NCBI RefSeq assembly: GCF_003312425.1
Contig: NZ_QNUX01000005.1
Span: 186,001-250,000, forward strand
DNA length: 64,000 bases
From: Flavobacterium psychrolimnae
GTDB lineage: Bacteria > Bacteroidota > Bacteroidia > Flavobacteriales > Flavobacteriaceae
Direction: 5' to 3'
A program made the translations under genes and the position numbers. Shown in pieces: positions 15,413 through 25,596 of this stretch. The notes under the pieces are model-generated. The model was not told where the DNA came from and did not search any database. It saw nothing but the letters and a program-made list of their open reading frames with translations. Positions within the stretch are counted from its first letter, which is position 1. Each line of letters opens with the position of its first letter.

Positions 15413-16222
15413 ATGAAATTAACCAAATTATTTTTTGCACTGTTGATCATTTTTAGCATAACCAGTTTTAAATGGGCTCCAAAGGATTCAATTGCTGCAT
15501 CACTTACGCTAAAATCAAGAGAGTTTTACCAAATTAAAACCTATATCCTCAAAACCGAACAACAAGAACAAACCACTGATGCGTATTTAAAAGAAGCATA
15601 TTTACCTGGATTGAAAAAACTGGGAATCAAAAATATTGGTGTTTTTAAACCAAAACCAAATGCCACAGACACCCTGAAAAAAATTATCGTAATAATTCCA
15701 TTTTCCTCTTTGGATCAATTTCTGAAACTTGACGAAAAACTAGCCAAGGACAAAACCTATTTAACTGCTGGAGCTGATTATTTGAAGGCTACTTACAAAC
15801 AAGCGCCTTATATGCGAATGGAATCTGTTTTATTAAAAGCTTTTTCAGATCATCCTTTCTTGACAAAACCAGCACTGAACAGCACTAGATCCAGTCGTGT
15901 TTATGAATTGAGAAGTTACGAATCAGCAACCGAAGCGATTTACCTCAATAAAGTAGATATGTTTAATGCCGGTGGAGAAATAAAACTCTTCGAACGTCTT
16001 GGATTCAACGCAGTTTTTTATGGCGAAGTGATTTCAGGAGCCAAAATGCCAAACTTAATGTATATGACCACTTTTGCTGACCAGCAAAGTCGAGATGCAC
16101 ATTGGAAATCATTTGTAGATTCGCCGGAATGGAAAGGATTAATAGCTATGGAAAAGTATAAAAATAATATTTCGCACATCGACATTACTTTTTTATACCC
16201 AACAGATTATTCTGATTATTAG
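15413..16222 (+). CDS. secreted NIPSNAP-domain protein
   Basis: A 269-residue protein with a signal peptide (MKLTKLFFALLIIFSITSF). It has two alpha-beta repeats of the NIPSNAP / dimeric ferredoxin-like type: REFYQIKTYILKTEQQEQ to KATYKQAPY, and RVYELRSYESATEAIYLNK to DSPEWKGL. The biochemical role of exported NIPSNAP proteins in Bacteroidota is unknown. It is a single-gene unit with a strong terminator. Confidence 0.85.
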   Translation: MKLTKLFFALLIIFSITSFKWAPKDSIAASLTLKSREFYQIKTYILKTEQQEQTTDAYLKEAYLPGLKKLGIKNIGVFKPKPNATDTLKKIIVIIPFSSLDQFLKLDEKLAKDKTYLTAGADYLKATYKQAPYMRMESVLLKAFSDHPFLTKPALNSTRSSRVYELRSYESATEAIYLNKVDMFNAGGEIKLFERLGFNAVFYGEVISGAKMPNLMYMTTFADQQSRDAHWKSFVDSPEWKGLIAMEKYKNNISHIDITFLYPTDYSDY

Positions 16223-16255
16223 TTCTACAAGACCAAATTTCAATCGTAAGTTATT

Positions 16256-16286
16256 AAAACTGCAACCCTAAAAGTTGTAGTTTTTT
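16256..16286 (+). terminator. terminator after the NIPSNAP gene
   Basis: AAAACTGCAAC (16256-16266) pairs with GTTGTAGTTTT (16274-16284) with one wobble and is followed by further T residues. It starts 33 bases after the stop codon. Confidence 0.85.
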
Positions 16287-16387
16287 GTTTAAAGCAATAA
16301 TCCAAGTGCTAATTTGTAACGAATGAAGTCGAAACTTTACAAAGGTATTACTGGTAAATTTAAGTATCTTTAATACCAATTTAAGCT

Positions 16388-18067
16388 ATGGAAACACTCA
16401 ACACGATACTAAAACTTGCTGCAGGCGTAGGATTATTTCTTTTCGCCATGTATTTGGTAGAAGAATCTCTGAAAAATCTCTCCGGCCGAAGTTTCAAACT
16501 ATTTTTGCAACGCATTACAAAAAACAATATTGGCGCCGTTGCAGGCGGAACTATAATTACGGGCATACTTCAAAGCAGTTCGATGGTTTCGTTAATGGTT
16601 TTAGCGTTTGTAGGTGCGGGTGTTTTTACGATGAAAAATGCAATGGCCATCATACTTGGTGCTAATTTAGGAACAACAATTGCCAGTTGGCTGGTGGCTA
16701 CTTTAGGTTTTAAAACTGATATTGAAGTTATTGCTTATCCGGCCGTTTGTGTGGGTGGTTTTTTACTTATTTTGCTTGGTAACCGCAAAAAATTCAAATA
16801 CATTTCTTATTTTCTTTTGGGATTTGGCTTAATGTTCATCGGACTTTCCTTTATGAAAACCGCCATGGAGACTCAGGTACAACACTTTGATTTCTCGCAA
16901 TATGCTTCCATGCCGCTAATCGTTTTTCTTATTATTGGTTTTTTGATTACGCTCATCGTTCAATCAAGTTCCGTAACCATGGCGCTCACATTAAGTGCGT
17001 TGAATGCCGGAGCAATAGGATTTCCTATGGCAGCCGCAATTGTATTGGGCGGAGAAACCGGGACGATCATTAAAATTCTTGTAAGTGCAATTGGAGGCAA
17101 CGCATCAAAAAAACGCGTCGCTTTAGGCAATTTATTGTTTAATATTTTCATCACTGCCATTGCTTTTGTATTGCTAAAACCTATTCTGCTGTTGATTACT
17201 GACCTCATAAAAATCAAAGATCCGCTGATAGGATTGGTTACATTTTCGAGTCTGATTAACTTACTGGCTATAATACTTTTTCTTCCAGTTCTTGATATTT
17301 TTACTAAATTTCTAGAACGTTTTTTTAAAAATACTGATGGCAATTCTGCGGCTTTTATTGGTCACGCATCAATTGCAGAACCTGTAACGGCGCTTGATTT
17401 ATTCCGAAGAGAAACTAATTATTTCATTCACAACTCGATGCTTTTCAATCTGGAATTATTCAAAATTGATACAATTGCTTTAAAACAAAGTGATTACGTT
17501 GAAATCAATAAAAAAAATAATTTTGAAACAAAATCCATCGAGGAAAAATACGAATTCCTGAAACAGTTACAAGGGGAAATGCAGGCTTTCTATTTGAAAT
17601 TAAGGACCAAATTAAACAGTGAACAAAACTCAGAACTCAGCCAATTAATTTCGGCGGCACGAAGTTCCATGCATGCCGTAAAAAGCGTGAAAGATATAGG
17701 CACAAATATTACCAACCTGAGTCACTCTTCTAAAGATATCAAATACCAGTTTTTCCTCCATCATAAAAATGAAACGCAAAATTTATATGCCAAATTAAAT
17801 GCGTTTCTGATTAAAAAAGGACTTACTAATTTTGAAGAATTAGAAATGCTTTTTGACACGATTCAAAAAAATTATACAACAGCATTAAATACATTTTATA
17901 CGGAAGTACAACTGACAACCATTGAAAGTATTGACATTACAACTGTTATCAATTTTAACAGGGAACTTTTCACATCAAATAAAGCAATGCTAATGGCCGT
18001 GAAAGATGTTTTATTAGACGAAAAAAACGCTCAAAATTTCAATGAAATCCCTATTTATAAAACCTAA
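16388..18067 (+). CDS. Na/Pi cotransporter with PhoU-like C-terminal domain
   Basis: A 559-residue membrane protein. Two inverted halves carry the substrate-binding QSSS motifs at residues 62-65 (GILQSSSMVSLM) and 192-195 (IVQSSSVTMAL). About eight membrane segments occupy residues 1-310. Residues 340-559 are soluble, helical and PhoU-like (RREIDYFIHNS-like start, then coiled helices). Family members couple sodium entry to phosphate uptake. It is not linked to pst or phoB genes here. Confidence 0.9.
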   Translation: METLNTILKLAAGVGLFLFAMYLVEESLKNLSGRSFKLFLQRITKNNIGAVAGGTIITGILQSSSMVSLMVLAFVGAGVFTMKNAMAIILGANLGTTIASWLVATLGFKTDIEVIAYPAVCVGGFLLILLGNRKKFKYISYFLLGFGLMFIGLSFMKTAMETQVQHFDFSQYASMPLIVFLIIGFLITLIVQSSSVTMALTLSALNAGAIGFPMAAAIVLGGETGTIIKILVSAIGGNASKKRVALGNLLFNIFITAIAFVLLKPILLLITDLIKIKDPLIGLVTFSSLINLLAIILFLPVLDIFTKFLERFFKNTDGNSAAFIGHASIAEPVTALDLFRRETNYFIHNSMLFNLELFKIDTIALKQSDYVEINKKNNFETKSIEEKYEFLKQLQGEMQAFYLKLRTKLNSEQNSELSQLISAARSSMHAVKSVKDIGTNITNLSHSSKDIKYQFFLHHKNETQNLYAKLNAFLIKKGLTNFEELEMLFDTIQKNYTTALNTFYTEVQLTTIESIDITTVINFNRELFTSNKAMLMAVKDVLLDEKNAQNFNEIPIYKT

Positions 18068-18112
18068 AATTTACAAAAAAATTGAAAATTTTTCCGAAAA
18101 ATTTTACAACTT

Positions 18113-18120
18113 TATTTTTG
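18113..18120 (+). promoter_or_regulatory. candidate -7 promoter element for tamB
   Basis: TATTTTTG matches the TAnnTTTG -7 element. It lies in the 164-bp space before tamB and would give a leader of about 105 bases. No clear TTTG is present at the matching -33 position. Confidence 0.35.
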
Positions 18121-18231
18121 TATTTTATAATGTATTTTACTTTCAATTTTCGACCTTTGCAGGTAATTCCTTTTAGGATTGAAATTGAATTCTGATTTAA
18201 TTGGTTATTTTTAGCTAAAAAAACACATCAT

Positions 18232-21200
18232 TTGAAAAAATACTTAAAGATAAGTTTAAAAGTTTTCCTTTGGATAATAGGATCTATACTTCTGTTGTTC
18301 TTACTATTAGTTGTAGCCATTCAAATTCCATCGGTTCAAAATTACGCTAAAGATAAAGCGGTAACGTATCTGGAAGGAAAAATTAAAACTAAAGTTACCA
18401 TTAAACGTATAGAAATTGGTCTTCCCAAAAAAGTCATTCTTGAAGGTGTTTATTTTGAAGATCAAAAAAAAGATACCCTTTTTGCAGGAGAAAAACTTTC
18501 GGTTGATATTAGTTTACTCCAATTAATGAATAACAAAGTCGAAATCAACTCTGTTCATTTAGAAGGAATTACGGCTCACTTAAATAGAGATTCAAAAGCT
18601 GTTTTTAATTTTGACTACATCATAGACGCATTTGCATCGCCTGAGAAACAAAAAACAGATTCGCCACCGATGCAATTTTCCGTAGAAAAAATCAAACTGG
18701 ACCGAATCCAATTTAAATACAATGATTTTGTTACAAAAAACAATCTGTACGCCAATCTAAATCACTTTGAAACCAATATCAAAACTTTCGATTTAGACAA
18801 AATGAACTTTGAAATTCCGAAAGCAAAAATTAATGGATTAAAGTTCAGATTACAACAAGGCATCGTTCAAATTTCTAATGCAACCAAAGCTGCAGTTATA
18901 AAAAACGAGTCGGAATCCATCCTAAAATTAAAATTGGGTGAGATTGATTTGGCAAAAATTGATGTTGATTACCAAAGTGAAGAAACCAAACTAGAGACTA
19001 ATTTCTATATTAAAAAATTGCTTGCCAAAATTGACAAAATTGATTTAAACAATCAATTTGCCATCGTGGAGAGTGTTGATTTAACGGGTGTTGAAGGTGC
19101 TTTAACACTTGGAAAATTAGATAAATTAAAACCAAAAAAAGAAACTGCAAATACCGAATCCAGCAATTGGGAAGTCAAAATAAAGACGACGGAATTCAAA
19201 CGTGTTAATTTCCGTTACGACAATAATAATGTTGCTGCTACCCAACAAGGAATTGATTACAACCATTTGAATCTTACCAATTTAAATTTACAAGTAGATT
19301 TCCTCAATTACAATCCCGAAAACATATCCGGAGAGGTCAATTCCCTGAGCATTAAAGACAAAAGCGGTTTGAACATTCAATCCTTAACTACTGAGTTTTT
19401 TTATGGAAAGAAAAATGCCTTTTTCAAGAAATTATATTTAAAAACTCCACAAACGGAATTGAGGGATGAAATCAGAATTGGGTATCCATCCATCGCTTCA
19501 TTGGCAGCAAATCCAGGCGAACTAGGCCTTATCGCCTCATTAAAGAAAAGTAAAATTGCAATTAAAGACATTTTACTTTTTGCCCCGACTTTGAACAAAA
19601 CTAATCCTTTCATGAGCTATCCTAATGCCATAATGTTGCTAAATGGCTCCATCAAAGGAAAACTGAATAACATCATATTTCCGTCTATTGAGATTAGCGG
19701 CATTGGAACTACAAAATTAGTGGCAAGCGGAAGCATTGTAGGATTACCGGATATGACCAAAGCTTATTTCGACTTAAATATCAAAAACCTTCAAACTGGC
19801 GCAAAGGATTTTGTTGGTTTTTTACCAAAAGGGACAATTCCAAATACGATTCAGTTGCCTTCAAAATTAAACGCAAAAGGAACATTTAAAGGAACGGTTG
19901 CTAATTTCAATACTAATTTGAATTTGGTCAGCAGTTTTGGAAATGCAAAAATCAAAGCAGCATTCGATCAACGCAGAAAAAATTACGAGAAATACGATGC
20001 CCAAACGGAGTTTACTAATTTTGATTTAGGAAAATTTATCAAAAACGATTCGATTGGAAAAGTAACATTAAAAGCCAATATAAAAGGAACTGGTTTTAAT
20101 CCAAAAACCGCAACAGCTTCGTTAAACGGAAGTATTTTAAAAGCATATTACAACAAATACACATACAAAAATCTGAATGTAAAAGGAGCCATTCGAAATG
20201 GAAGATTTAATGCAACTGCTGTTGCAAAAGATCCTAATTTGACTTTTGATTTAGTGAGCAGCGGTAGTTTCAAAGACAAATATCCTTCCGGAAAATTAAA
20301 ACTGAATGTAGATATCGCCGATTTAGAAAAACTGAATCTGCATGCCGGACCTTTAAAAATTAGAGGCGTTGTAGATGCTGATATTCAATCGGCTGATTTA
20401 GATTATCTCAACGGTACCGTCAATGCACATAGCATAAATGTGGTCAATGCCAAGGAACAATTTGTAATTGATTCCATAAATGTTGTAGCAACAGCAACTC
20501 CTGAAAAAAACACTTTATTAGTAAATTCTCCATTTTTAGATGCAGAAGTTAATGGAAAATATAAGTTATCAAAAATTGCAAATGCACTAAAGAATTCTAT
20601 TGCGACATATTATGACAGTAACCCAAATTCGAAAAAAATAGCGGTTGAAAATCAGCAATTTGATTTTAAAGTTAGTGTAAAAGACAATCCTATTATATTG
20701 AAACTTATTCCTGAACTGAAAAGTCTGGAACCAATAAATATAACAGGGAAATATAATTCGGTTAACGATTCCATTGTTTTGAATGGTTCGATTCCAAAAT
20801 TAGTTTACGGAGCCAATACAATTACAAATGCGACTTTAAAAGTTGACACTCAAGACAAAGCGCTGCTGTATAGCTTTATAGTAGACGACATTCAAAACAA
20901 ACAAATTCAATTGCCACATACCAGTATCACTGGAAAAGTGGAGAAAAATCTGGTAGATTATATCTTGCAATTGAAAGATGCAAAAGATGTAGAGCGTTAT
21001 TTAATTGCTGGTACATTAAAGGCAACCAATGGAAATAACGAAGTAAGTCTTGGTCCGGACAATTTATTATTGAACTATGAATCTTGGAAAATTGCACAAG
21101 ACAATCTGATTCGCTTTGGCGCAAAAGGAATTTATATCGATAATTTCGAGTTGAGTAAAGATGGAAGTAACATCAAAATCCAGTCCGAAACGGATAATCA

Positions 21201-23235
21201 AAATGCTCCAATTGCAATTGATTTTAAGGATTTTGACATCAATACGATTACCAGTTTTGTGGAGAAAAAAGATTTACAGTTAAGTGGAAAAATAAATGGA
21301 AATGCAACTGTAAAAAACATCACTAAAACACCGCTTTTCACTTCGGATTTGAACATTGAAAATTTCACTTTCAAAAAAGACACCGTTGGAAACATCAGCA
21401 TCAAAGTCAATAATGCGATTGCAAATCAATATGATGCGAAAGTTGCCATTACCGGGCAAGGAAATCAAGTGAATTTAGAAGGATTTTACAAAGCGAATGA
21501 AAGCCGCTTTGATATGAATTTGGACATCGACAAATTGAATTTGAAAAGTATCCAAGGCTTTACATTAGATAACATTACGGAAAGCACCGGATTTTTAACA
21601 GGGAATTTCAAGATTACCGGAAATACAACGCAACCAAAAGTTATTGGAGAATTACAATTCAATGAGATTGGATTCAAAGCCACGCAACTTAATGCCAAAT
21701 TTAAGTCTTTGAATGATAAAATCACCTTTACCGAAAATGCAATCCTTTTTGACACGTTTACTATAAAAGACGAGAAAGACAATGATTTAGTGATAAACGG
21801 AGCGATTAACAGTAGTAATTTCAGCAATTTTGGATTTGATTTATCTATTGATGCAGATAATTTTCAAGCGGTCAATTCGGAAGCGAAAGACAATGATTTA
21901 TATTATGGTCAACTGTTTCTGGACAACCATTTAAAAGTAAGCGGAACGATAGACAATCCTATCGTAGAAGGAAATATCAAAATTAATAAAGACACTAAAT
22001 TTACTGTTGTTTTACCACAATCTGATCCGTCAATAGCAGACAGAGAAGGAATTGTAGAATTCATTGACCAAGACAATCCACAAATTTTAGGCACCCTTGC
22101 ACTTGATGAAATCAGTAGTGAAATGGAGATAAAAGGAATCAATGCCTCTGTTAATATTGAAATCGATAAAGAGGCTGAACTTTCTTTAAACATTGATAAA
22201 GCAAGCGGAGATTTCTTAAAATTAAAAGGAGAAGCGCAATTGAATGGAGGAATTGATCCGTCAGGAAAAACCACGCTGACTGGAAGATATGAATTGTCTG
22301 AGGGAAGTTATGAGATGAATTTTAATGGAATCAAAAGGAAATTTGATATCAAATCTGGAAGTTATATTTTGTGGACTGGAGAACCAACAAGCGCTGACAT
22401 CAATATCACAGCAATTTATAAAACGGAAGCCGCTCCAATCGATTTAGTAAATGACCAATTAGGAGCCGTTACTGCCGAAATAAGAAATACATACAAACAA
22501 AGAATTCCGTTTGAAACCCGTCTGAAAATGACAGGAGAATTAATGAAACCTACAATCTCGTTTGACATTGTTTTACCGGAAGGAAATAACAGTGTTTCAA
22601 CCGAAATTATTAATACTACACAGGCTAAATTGACTCAATTGCGTCAGCAACAGGATGAAATGAACAAGCAGGTTTTTGCCTTGTTGTTATTGAACCGTTT
22701 TGTCGGAGAAAACCCATTTGCCAGTGAAACCGGAGGAACAAATGTTTCATCATTAGCGAGAGAAAGTGCGAGTAAAATTTTATCACAACAGCTTAATAAT
22801 TTGGCAGGAGATTTAATTGAAGGCGTAGAACTTAATTTTGATTTGAATACTTCTGACGATTATACGACCGGTCAGCGCGAGAACAAAACCGACTTGAATG
22901 TTGGGATTTCAAAGAAATTACTGAATGACCGATTGAAAGTTACTGTTGGAAGCAGTTTTGGAATCGAGGGACCACAGCAAACCAATCAGAACGCAAATAA
23001 TATTGCAGGTGATGTTTCGCTGGATTATCAACTTTCTAAAGATGGACGGTATAAAATCAGGGTATATCGTGTCAATAAATATCAAGTCGCACTTCAGGGA
23101 GAAGTCGTTGAAACTGGGGTCGCCTTTGTTATCACAATGAATTACAACAAGTTTAAGGAACTATACGCAAAAAGTGAAGCGAAAAAAGCAAAGCAAAAAG
23201 CAAAAAAAGAATTAAAAAATAAATCAGATGAATAA
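18232..23235 (+). CDS. tamB: translocation and assembly module protein TamB (AsmA-like)
   Basis: A very long envelope protein of 1667 residues. One N-terminal membrane anchor (residues about 8-30, FLWIIGSILLLFLLLVVAIQ) is followed by a periplasmic beta-rich body built of repeating strands, typical of the bridge-like AsmA group that carries lipids or assists outer-membrane assembly. The C-terminal part (about 1150-1600) corresponds to the TamB/DUF490 domain. The start codon is TTG: the anchor begins immediately after it and no in-frame ATG lies nearby. It overlaps the start of the lipidated TamA gene by 8 bases, so the two are translationally coupled and should act together. Confidence 0.93.
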   Translation: MKKYLKISLKVFLWIIGSILLLFLLLVVAIQIPSVQNYAKDKAVTYLEGKIKTKVTIKRIEIGLPKKVILEGVYFEDQKKDTLFAGEKLSVDISLLQLMNNKVEINSVHLEGITAHLNRDSKAVFNFDYIIDAFASPEKQKTDSPPMQFSVEKIKLDRIQFKYNDFVTKNNLYANLNHFETNIKTFDLDKMNFEIPKAKINGLKFRLQQGIVQISNATKAAVIKNESESILKLKLGEIDLAKIDVDYQSEETKLETNFYIKKLLAKIDKIDLNNQFAIVESVDLTGVEGALTLGKLDKLKPKKETANTESSNWEVKIKTTEFKRVNFRYDNNNVAATQQGIDYNHLNLTNLNLQVDFLNYNPENISGEVNSLSIKDKSGLNIQSLTTEFFYGKKNAFFKKLYLKTPQTELRDEIRIGYPSIASLAANPGELGLIASLKKSKIAIKDILLFAPTLNKTNPFMSYPNAIMLLNGSIKGKLNNIIFPSIEISGIGTTKLVASGSIVGLPDMTKAYFDLNIKNLQTGAKDFVGFLPKGTIPNTIQLPSKLNAKGTFKGTVANFNTNLNLVSSFGNAKIKAAFDQRRKNYEKYDAQTEFTNFDLGKFIKNDSIGKVTLKANIKGTGFNPKTATASLNGSILKAYYNKYTYKNLNVKGAIRNGRFNATAVAKDPNLTFDLVSSGSFKDKYPSGKLKLNVDIADLEKLNLHAGPLKIRGVVDADIQSADLDYLNGTVNAHSINVVNAKEQFVIDSINVVATATPEKNTLLVNSPFLDAEVNGKYKLSKIANALKNSIATYYDSNPNSKKIAVENQQFDFKVSVKDNPIILKLIPELKSLEPINITGKYNSVNDSIVLNGSIPKLVYGANTITNATLKVDTQDKALLYSFIVDDIQNKQIQLPHTSITGKVEKNLVDYILQLKDAKDVERYLIAGTLKATNGNNEVSLGPDNLLLNYESWKIAQDNLIRFGAKGIYIDNFELSKDGSNIKIQSETDNQNAPIAIDFKDFDINTITSFVEKKDLQLSGKINGNATVKNITKTPLFTSDLNIENFTFKKDTVGNISIKVNNAIANQYDAKVAITGQGNQVNLEGFYKANESRFDMNLDIDKLNLKSIQGFTLDNITESTGFLTGNFKITGNTTQPKVIGELQFNEIGFKATQLNAKFKSLNDKITFTENAILFDTFTIKDEKDNDLVINGAINSSNFSNFGFDLSIDADNFQAVNSEAKDNDLYYGQLFLDNHLKVSGTIDNPIVEGNIKINKDTKFTVVLPQSDPSIADREGIVEFIDQDNPQILGTLALDEISSEMEIKGINASVNIEIDKEAELSLNIDKASGDFLKLKGEAQLNGGIDPSGKTTLTGRYELSEGSYEMNFNGIKRKFDIKSGSYILWTGEPTSADINITAIYKTEAAPIDLVNDQLGAVTAEIRNTYKQRIPFETRLKMTGELMKPTISFDIVLPEGNNSVSTEIINTTQAKLTQLRQQQDEMNKQVFALLLLNRFVGENPFASETGGTNVSSLARESASKILSQQLNNLAGDLIEGVELNFDLNTSDDYTTGQRENKTDLNVGISKKLLNDRLKVTVGSSFGIEGPQQTNQNANNIAGDVSLDYQLSKDGRYKIRVYRVNKYQVALQGEVVETGVAFVITMNYNKFKELYAKSEAKKAKQKAKKELKNKSDE

Positions 23236-25522
23236 AACTCCTTTATTATACTTTCTTTTTTTAGGATTGTTTATTTCCTCGTGCAGCAATACCAAGTATT
23301 TGCCGGAAGGAGAATTATTGTATACAGGCGCAAAAGTAAAAGTGGAAGGAAAACAAACCTCCAAGAAAGAAAACAAAGCGCTAAAAAACCAATTACAGGA
23401 AATTGTGAGACCCAAACCCAACTCTTCAATTCTTGGGTTAAAACCAAAACTGTACATTTACAATTTGGCTGGGACGCCAAAGAAAGAAAAAGGATGGCGT
23501 TACTGGTTGAAAAATAAAGTAGGCGAACCGCCAGTTTTTTATAGTACAGTAGATTTAGAATACAACAAAAGTGTTTTACAAAATTTCTCTGAAAACAGCG
23601 GTTATTTCAATACAAAAACCACAGCGGATTCTACACGAAAAGGAAAAAAAGCAAGTGCTGAATATCTGGTAAATCCGGCAAAACAATATAAAATCAGAGA
23701 AGTTAAATTCCCCACGGATTCTTCCATTATTTCGACAGCCGTTCGTAATACAAGACGCAGAAGTTTGCTAAAAAAAGAGGAAGGATACAGCCTTGATGCC
23801 ATCAAAGAAGAGAGAGTTCGTATTGATGCCCGATTAAAAGAAAAAGGTTTTTTCTATTTTAACCCCGATTATCTAAAAGTGCAGGTTGATAGTACCGTTG
23901 CGGATCATCAAGTGGATTTAATTGTAAAAGTTAAAGAGGAAACTCCATCTCTGGCAGAGACACCATACAAGATCAATAAAATTATTGTTTATCCTAATTA
24001 TTCTATTGGGATTGACAGTGTAAAAAACAACATGGATTCTATCCAGAAGTACAATGATTTAACGATTATTGATCCTGAGAACTTATTCAAACCGCGTATT
24101 TTTGACCGTGCACTGTATTTCAAAAAAGAAGATTTATACAACAGAACCGATCATAACTTATCATTGAATCGATTGGTTAATTTAGGTACTTTTAAATTTG
24201 TAAAAAATCAATTTAGGGTTTCAGATACAACAGGAAATTATCTTGATGCCTACTATTATTTGACGCCGTTACCAAAAAAATCAATCCGACTGGAATTATT
24301 AGCTAAAACAAACTCCGCTAATTATACAGGAACCGAACTCAATTTAAACTGGAGCAACAGAAATGCTTTCAGAGGTGCTGAATTGCTTACGATATCAGCC
24401 TTTGGTGGTATTGAAGTACAAGTTTCCGGACAAAATAATGGATTTAATGTCTATCGCTTCGGAACCGAGGCTAATTTAATTTGGCCAAGATTAGTGGCTC
24501 CTTTCAAACTCAATTCTCCAAGTGGTTTTGTGCCAAAAACAAAAGCAACATTGGGATATGAGTTTCAAAACAGAACCAAGTTATACTCCTTGCAAACATT
24601 CAAAGGCTCTTTTGGATATTTATGGAAAGAGAGTGAACAGAAAGAACATTTATTGAATATCACTGAAATTACGTATGCGAGTCCGCAAAATGTAACGCCA
24701 TTGTATCAAGAACAAATCAATGTAAACCCATCATTAGAAAAAGTAATTGAAAAACAATTAATTTTTGGTCCAACCTACTCCTACACGTATACCAATACGT
24801 TGCAAAGAAGAAAGAAAAATACTTTTTATTACAAAGGAACTATTGACTTGGCAGGAAATATTGCCGGATTAGCTTCGGGAGCAAACATTCAAAAAGGCGA
24901 CACCATTAAATTGTTTGATGTCCCTTTTAGCCAGTTTATCAAAATTGAAAATGATTTTAGACATTATTACAGGTTAGGTCCAGATTCACAAATTGCCACC
25001 AGAGTTATTGCAGGAGCAGGATTTGCTTACGGTAACTCGCGCGAATTGCCTTTTATCAAGCAGTTTTTCATTGGTGGAACCAATAGTTTAAGAGCTTTTA
25101 GAGCACGTTCTATTGGACCGGGAAGTTTTGATGGCGCATCAACGAATACCAATGCTTTTTTGCCCGATCAATCTGGTGATATAAAATTGGAATTCAATAC
25201 CGAATACCGAGCTAAAATTTACGGATTAGTGAAAGGAGCTTTATTTATAGATGCGGGAAATATCTGGTTGTTGAATGAGAATACGGAAAAACCGGGAGCT
25301 AAATTCTCTAAAAAATTCCTTAATGAAATAGCTGTTGGTGCCGGAGCCGGATTGCGTTTCGATTTCTCTTTCCTTATCCTAAGAACAGATCTTGCCTTTC
25401 CTTTAAGAAAACCCTATTTGCCGGACGGCGATCGTTGGGTTTTAGATAAAATTGATTTTGGAAGTGGTCCTTGGCGTAGGGAAAATTTAGTTTTTAATTT
25501 AGCGATTGGATATCCTTTTTAA
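23228..25522 (+). CDS. tamL: lipidated TamA-like outer-membrane protein (Omp85 family)
   Basis: A 764-residue Omp85-family protein. It has a lipoprotein signal ending LFISSC with Cys19 as lipid site. POTRA-like repeats follow to about residue 370, then a C-terminal 16-strand barrel. SLRAFRARSIGPGSF near residue 625 is the conserved barrel-loop segment (VRGF-like). The last residue is Phe, as usual for outer-membrane proteins. Lipidated TamA in an operon with tamB is the Bacteroidota arrangement called TamL; the symbol is used on that basis. It probably partners TamB in outer-membrane biogenesis. Confidence 0.92.
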   Translation: MNKTPLLYFLFLGLFISSCSNTKYLPEGELLYTGAKVKVEGKQTSKKENKALKNQLQEIVRPKPNSSILGLKPKLYIYNLAGTPKKEKGWRYWLKNKVGEPPVFYSTVDLEYNKSVLQNFSENSGYFNTKTTADSTRKGKKASAEYLVNPAKQYKIREVKFPTDSSIISTAVRNTRRRSLLKKEEGYSLDAIKEERVRIDARLKEKGFFYFNPDYLKVQVDSTVADHQVDLIVKVKEETPSLAETPYKINKIIVYPNYSIGIDSVKNNMDSIQKYNDLTIIDPENLFKPRIFDRALYFKKEDLYNRTDHNLSLNRLVNLGTFKFVKNQFRVSDTTGNYLDAYYYLTPLPKKSIRLELLAKTNSANYTGTELNLNWSNRNAFRGAELLTISAFGGIEVQVSGQNNGFNVYRFGTEANLIWPRLVAPFKLNSPSGFVPKTKATLGYEFQNRTKLYSLQTFKGSFGYLWKESEQKEHLLNITEITYASPQNVTPLYQEQINVNPSLEKVIEKQLIFGPTYSYTYTNTLQRRKKNTFYYKGTIDLAGNIAGLASGANIQKGDTIKLFDVPFSQFIKIENDFRHYYRLGPDSQIATRVIAGAGFAYGNSRELPFIKQFFIGGTNSLRAFRARSIGPGSFDGASTNTNAFLPDQSGDIKLEFNTEYRAKIYGLVKGALFIDAGNIWLLNENTEKPGAKFSKKFLNEIAVGAGAGLRFDFSFLILRTDLAFPLRKPYLPDGDRWVLDKIDFGSGPWRRENLVFNLAIGYPF

Positions 25523-25545
25523 AACAACAGATACAGTAATAACAA

Positions 25546-25577
25546 AAAAAGAGCACGATGATTTCGTGCTCTTTTTG
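25546..25577. terminator. bidirectional terminator between tamL and the M14 peptidase gene
   Basis: AAAAAGAGCACGA (25546-25558) pairs perfectly with TCGTGCTCTTTTT (25564-25576) around a five-base loop, giving A/T runs on both sides. It serves two converging genes. Confidence 0.92.
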
Positions 25578-25596
25578 TATACTATATAATCCCGTT

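Noticed and set aside
16284..16294. Single TTGTTTAA boxes elsewhere (also near 11176 and 51124) as members of the rhodopsin operator family
   Set aside because: None has a partner TTAAACAA 16 bp away; isolated 8-mers are expected in AT-rich DNA.
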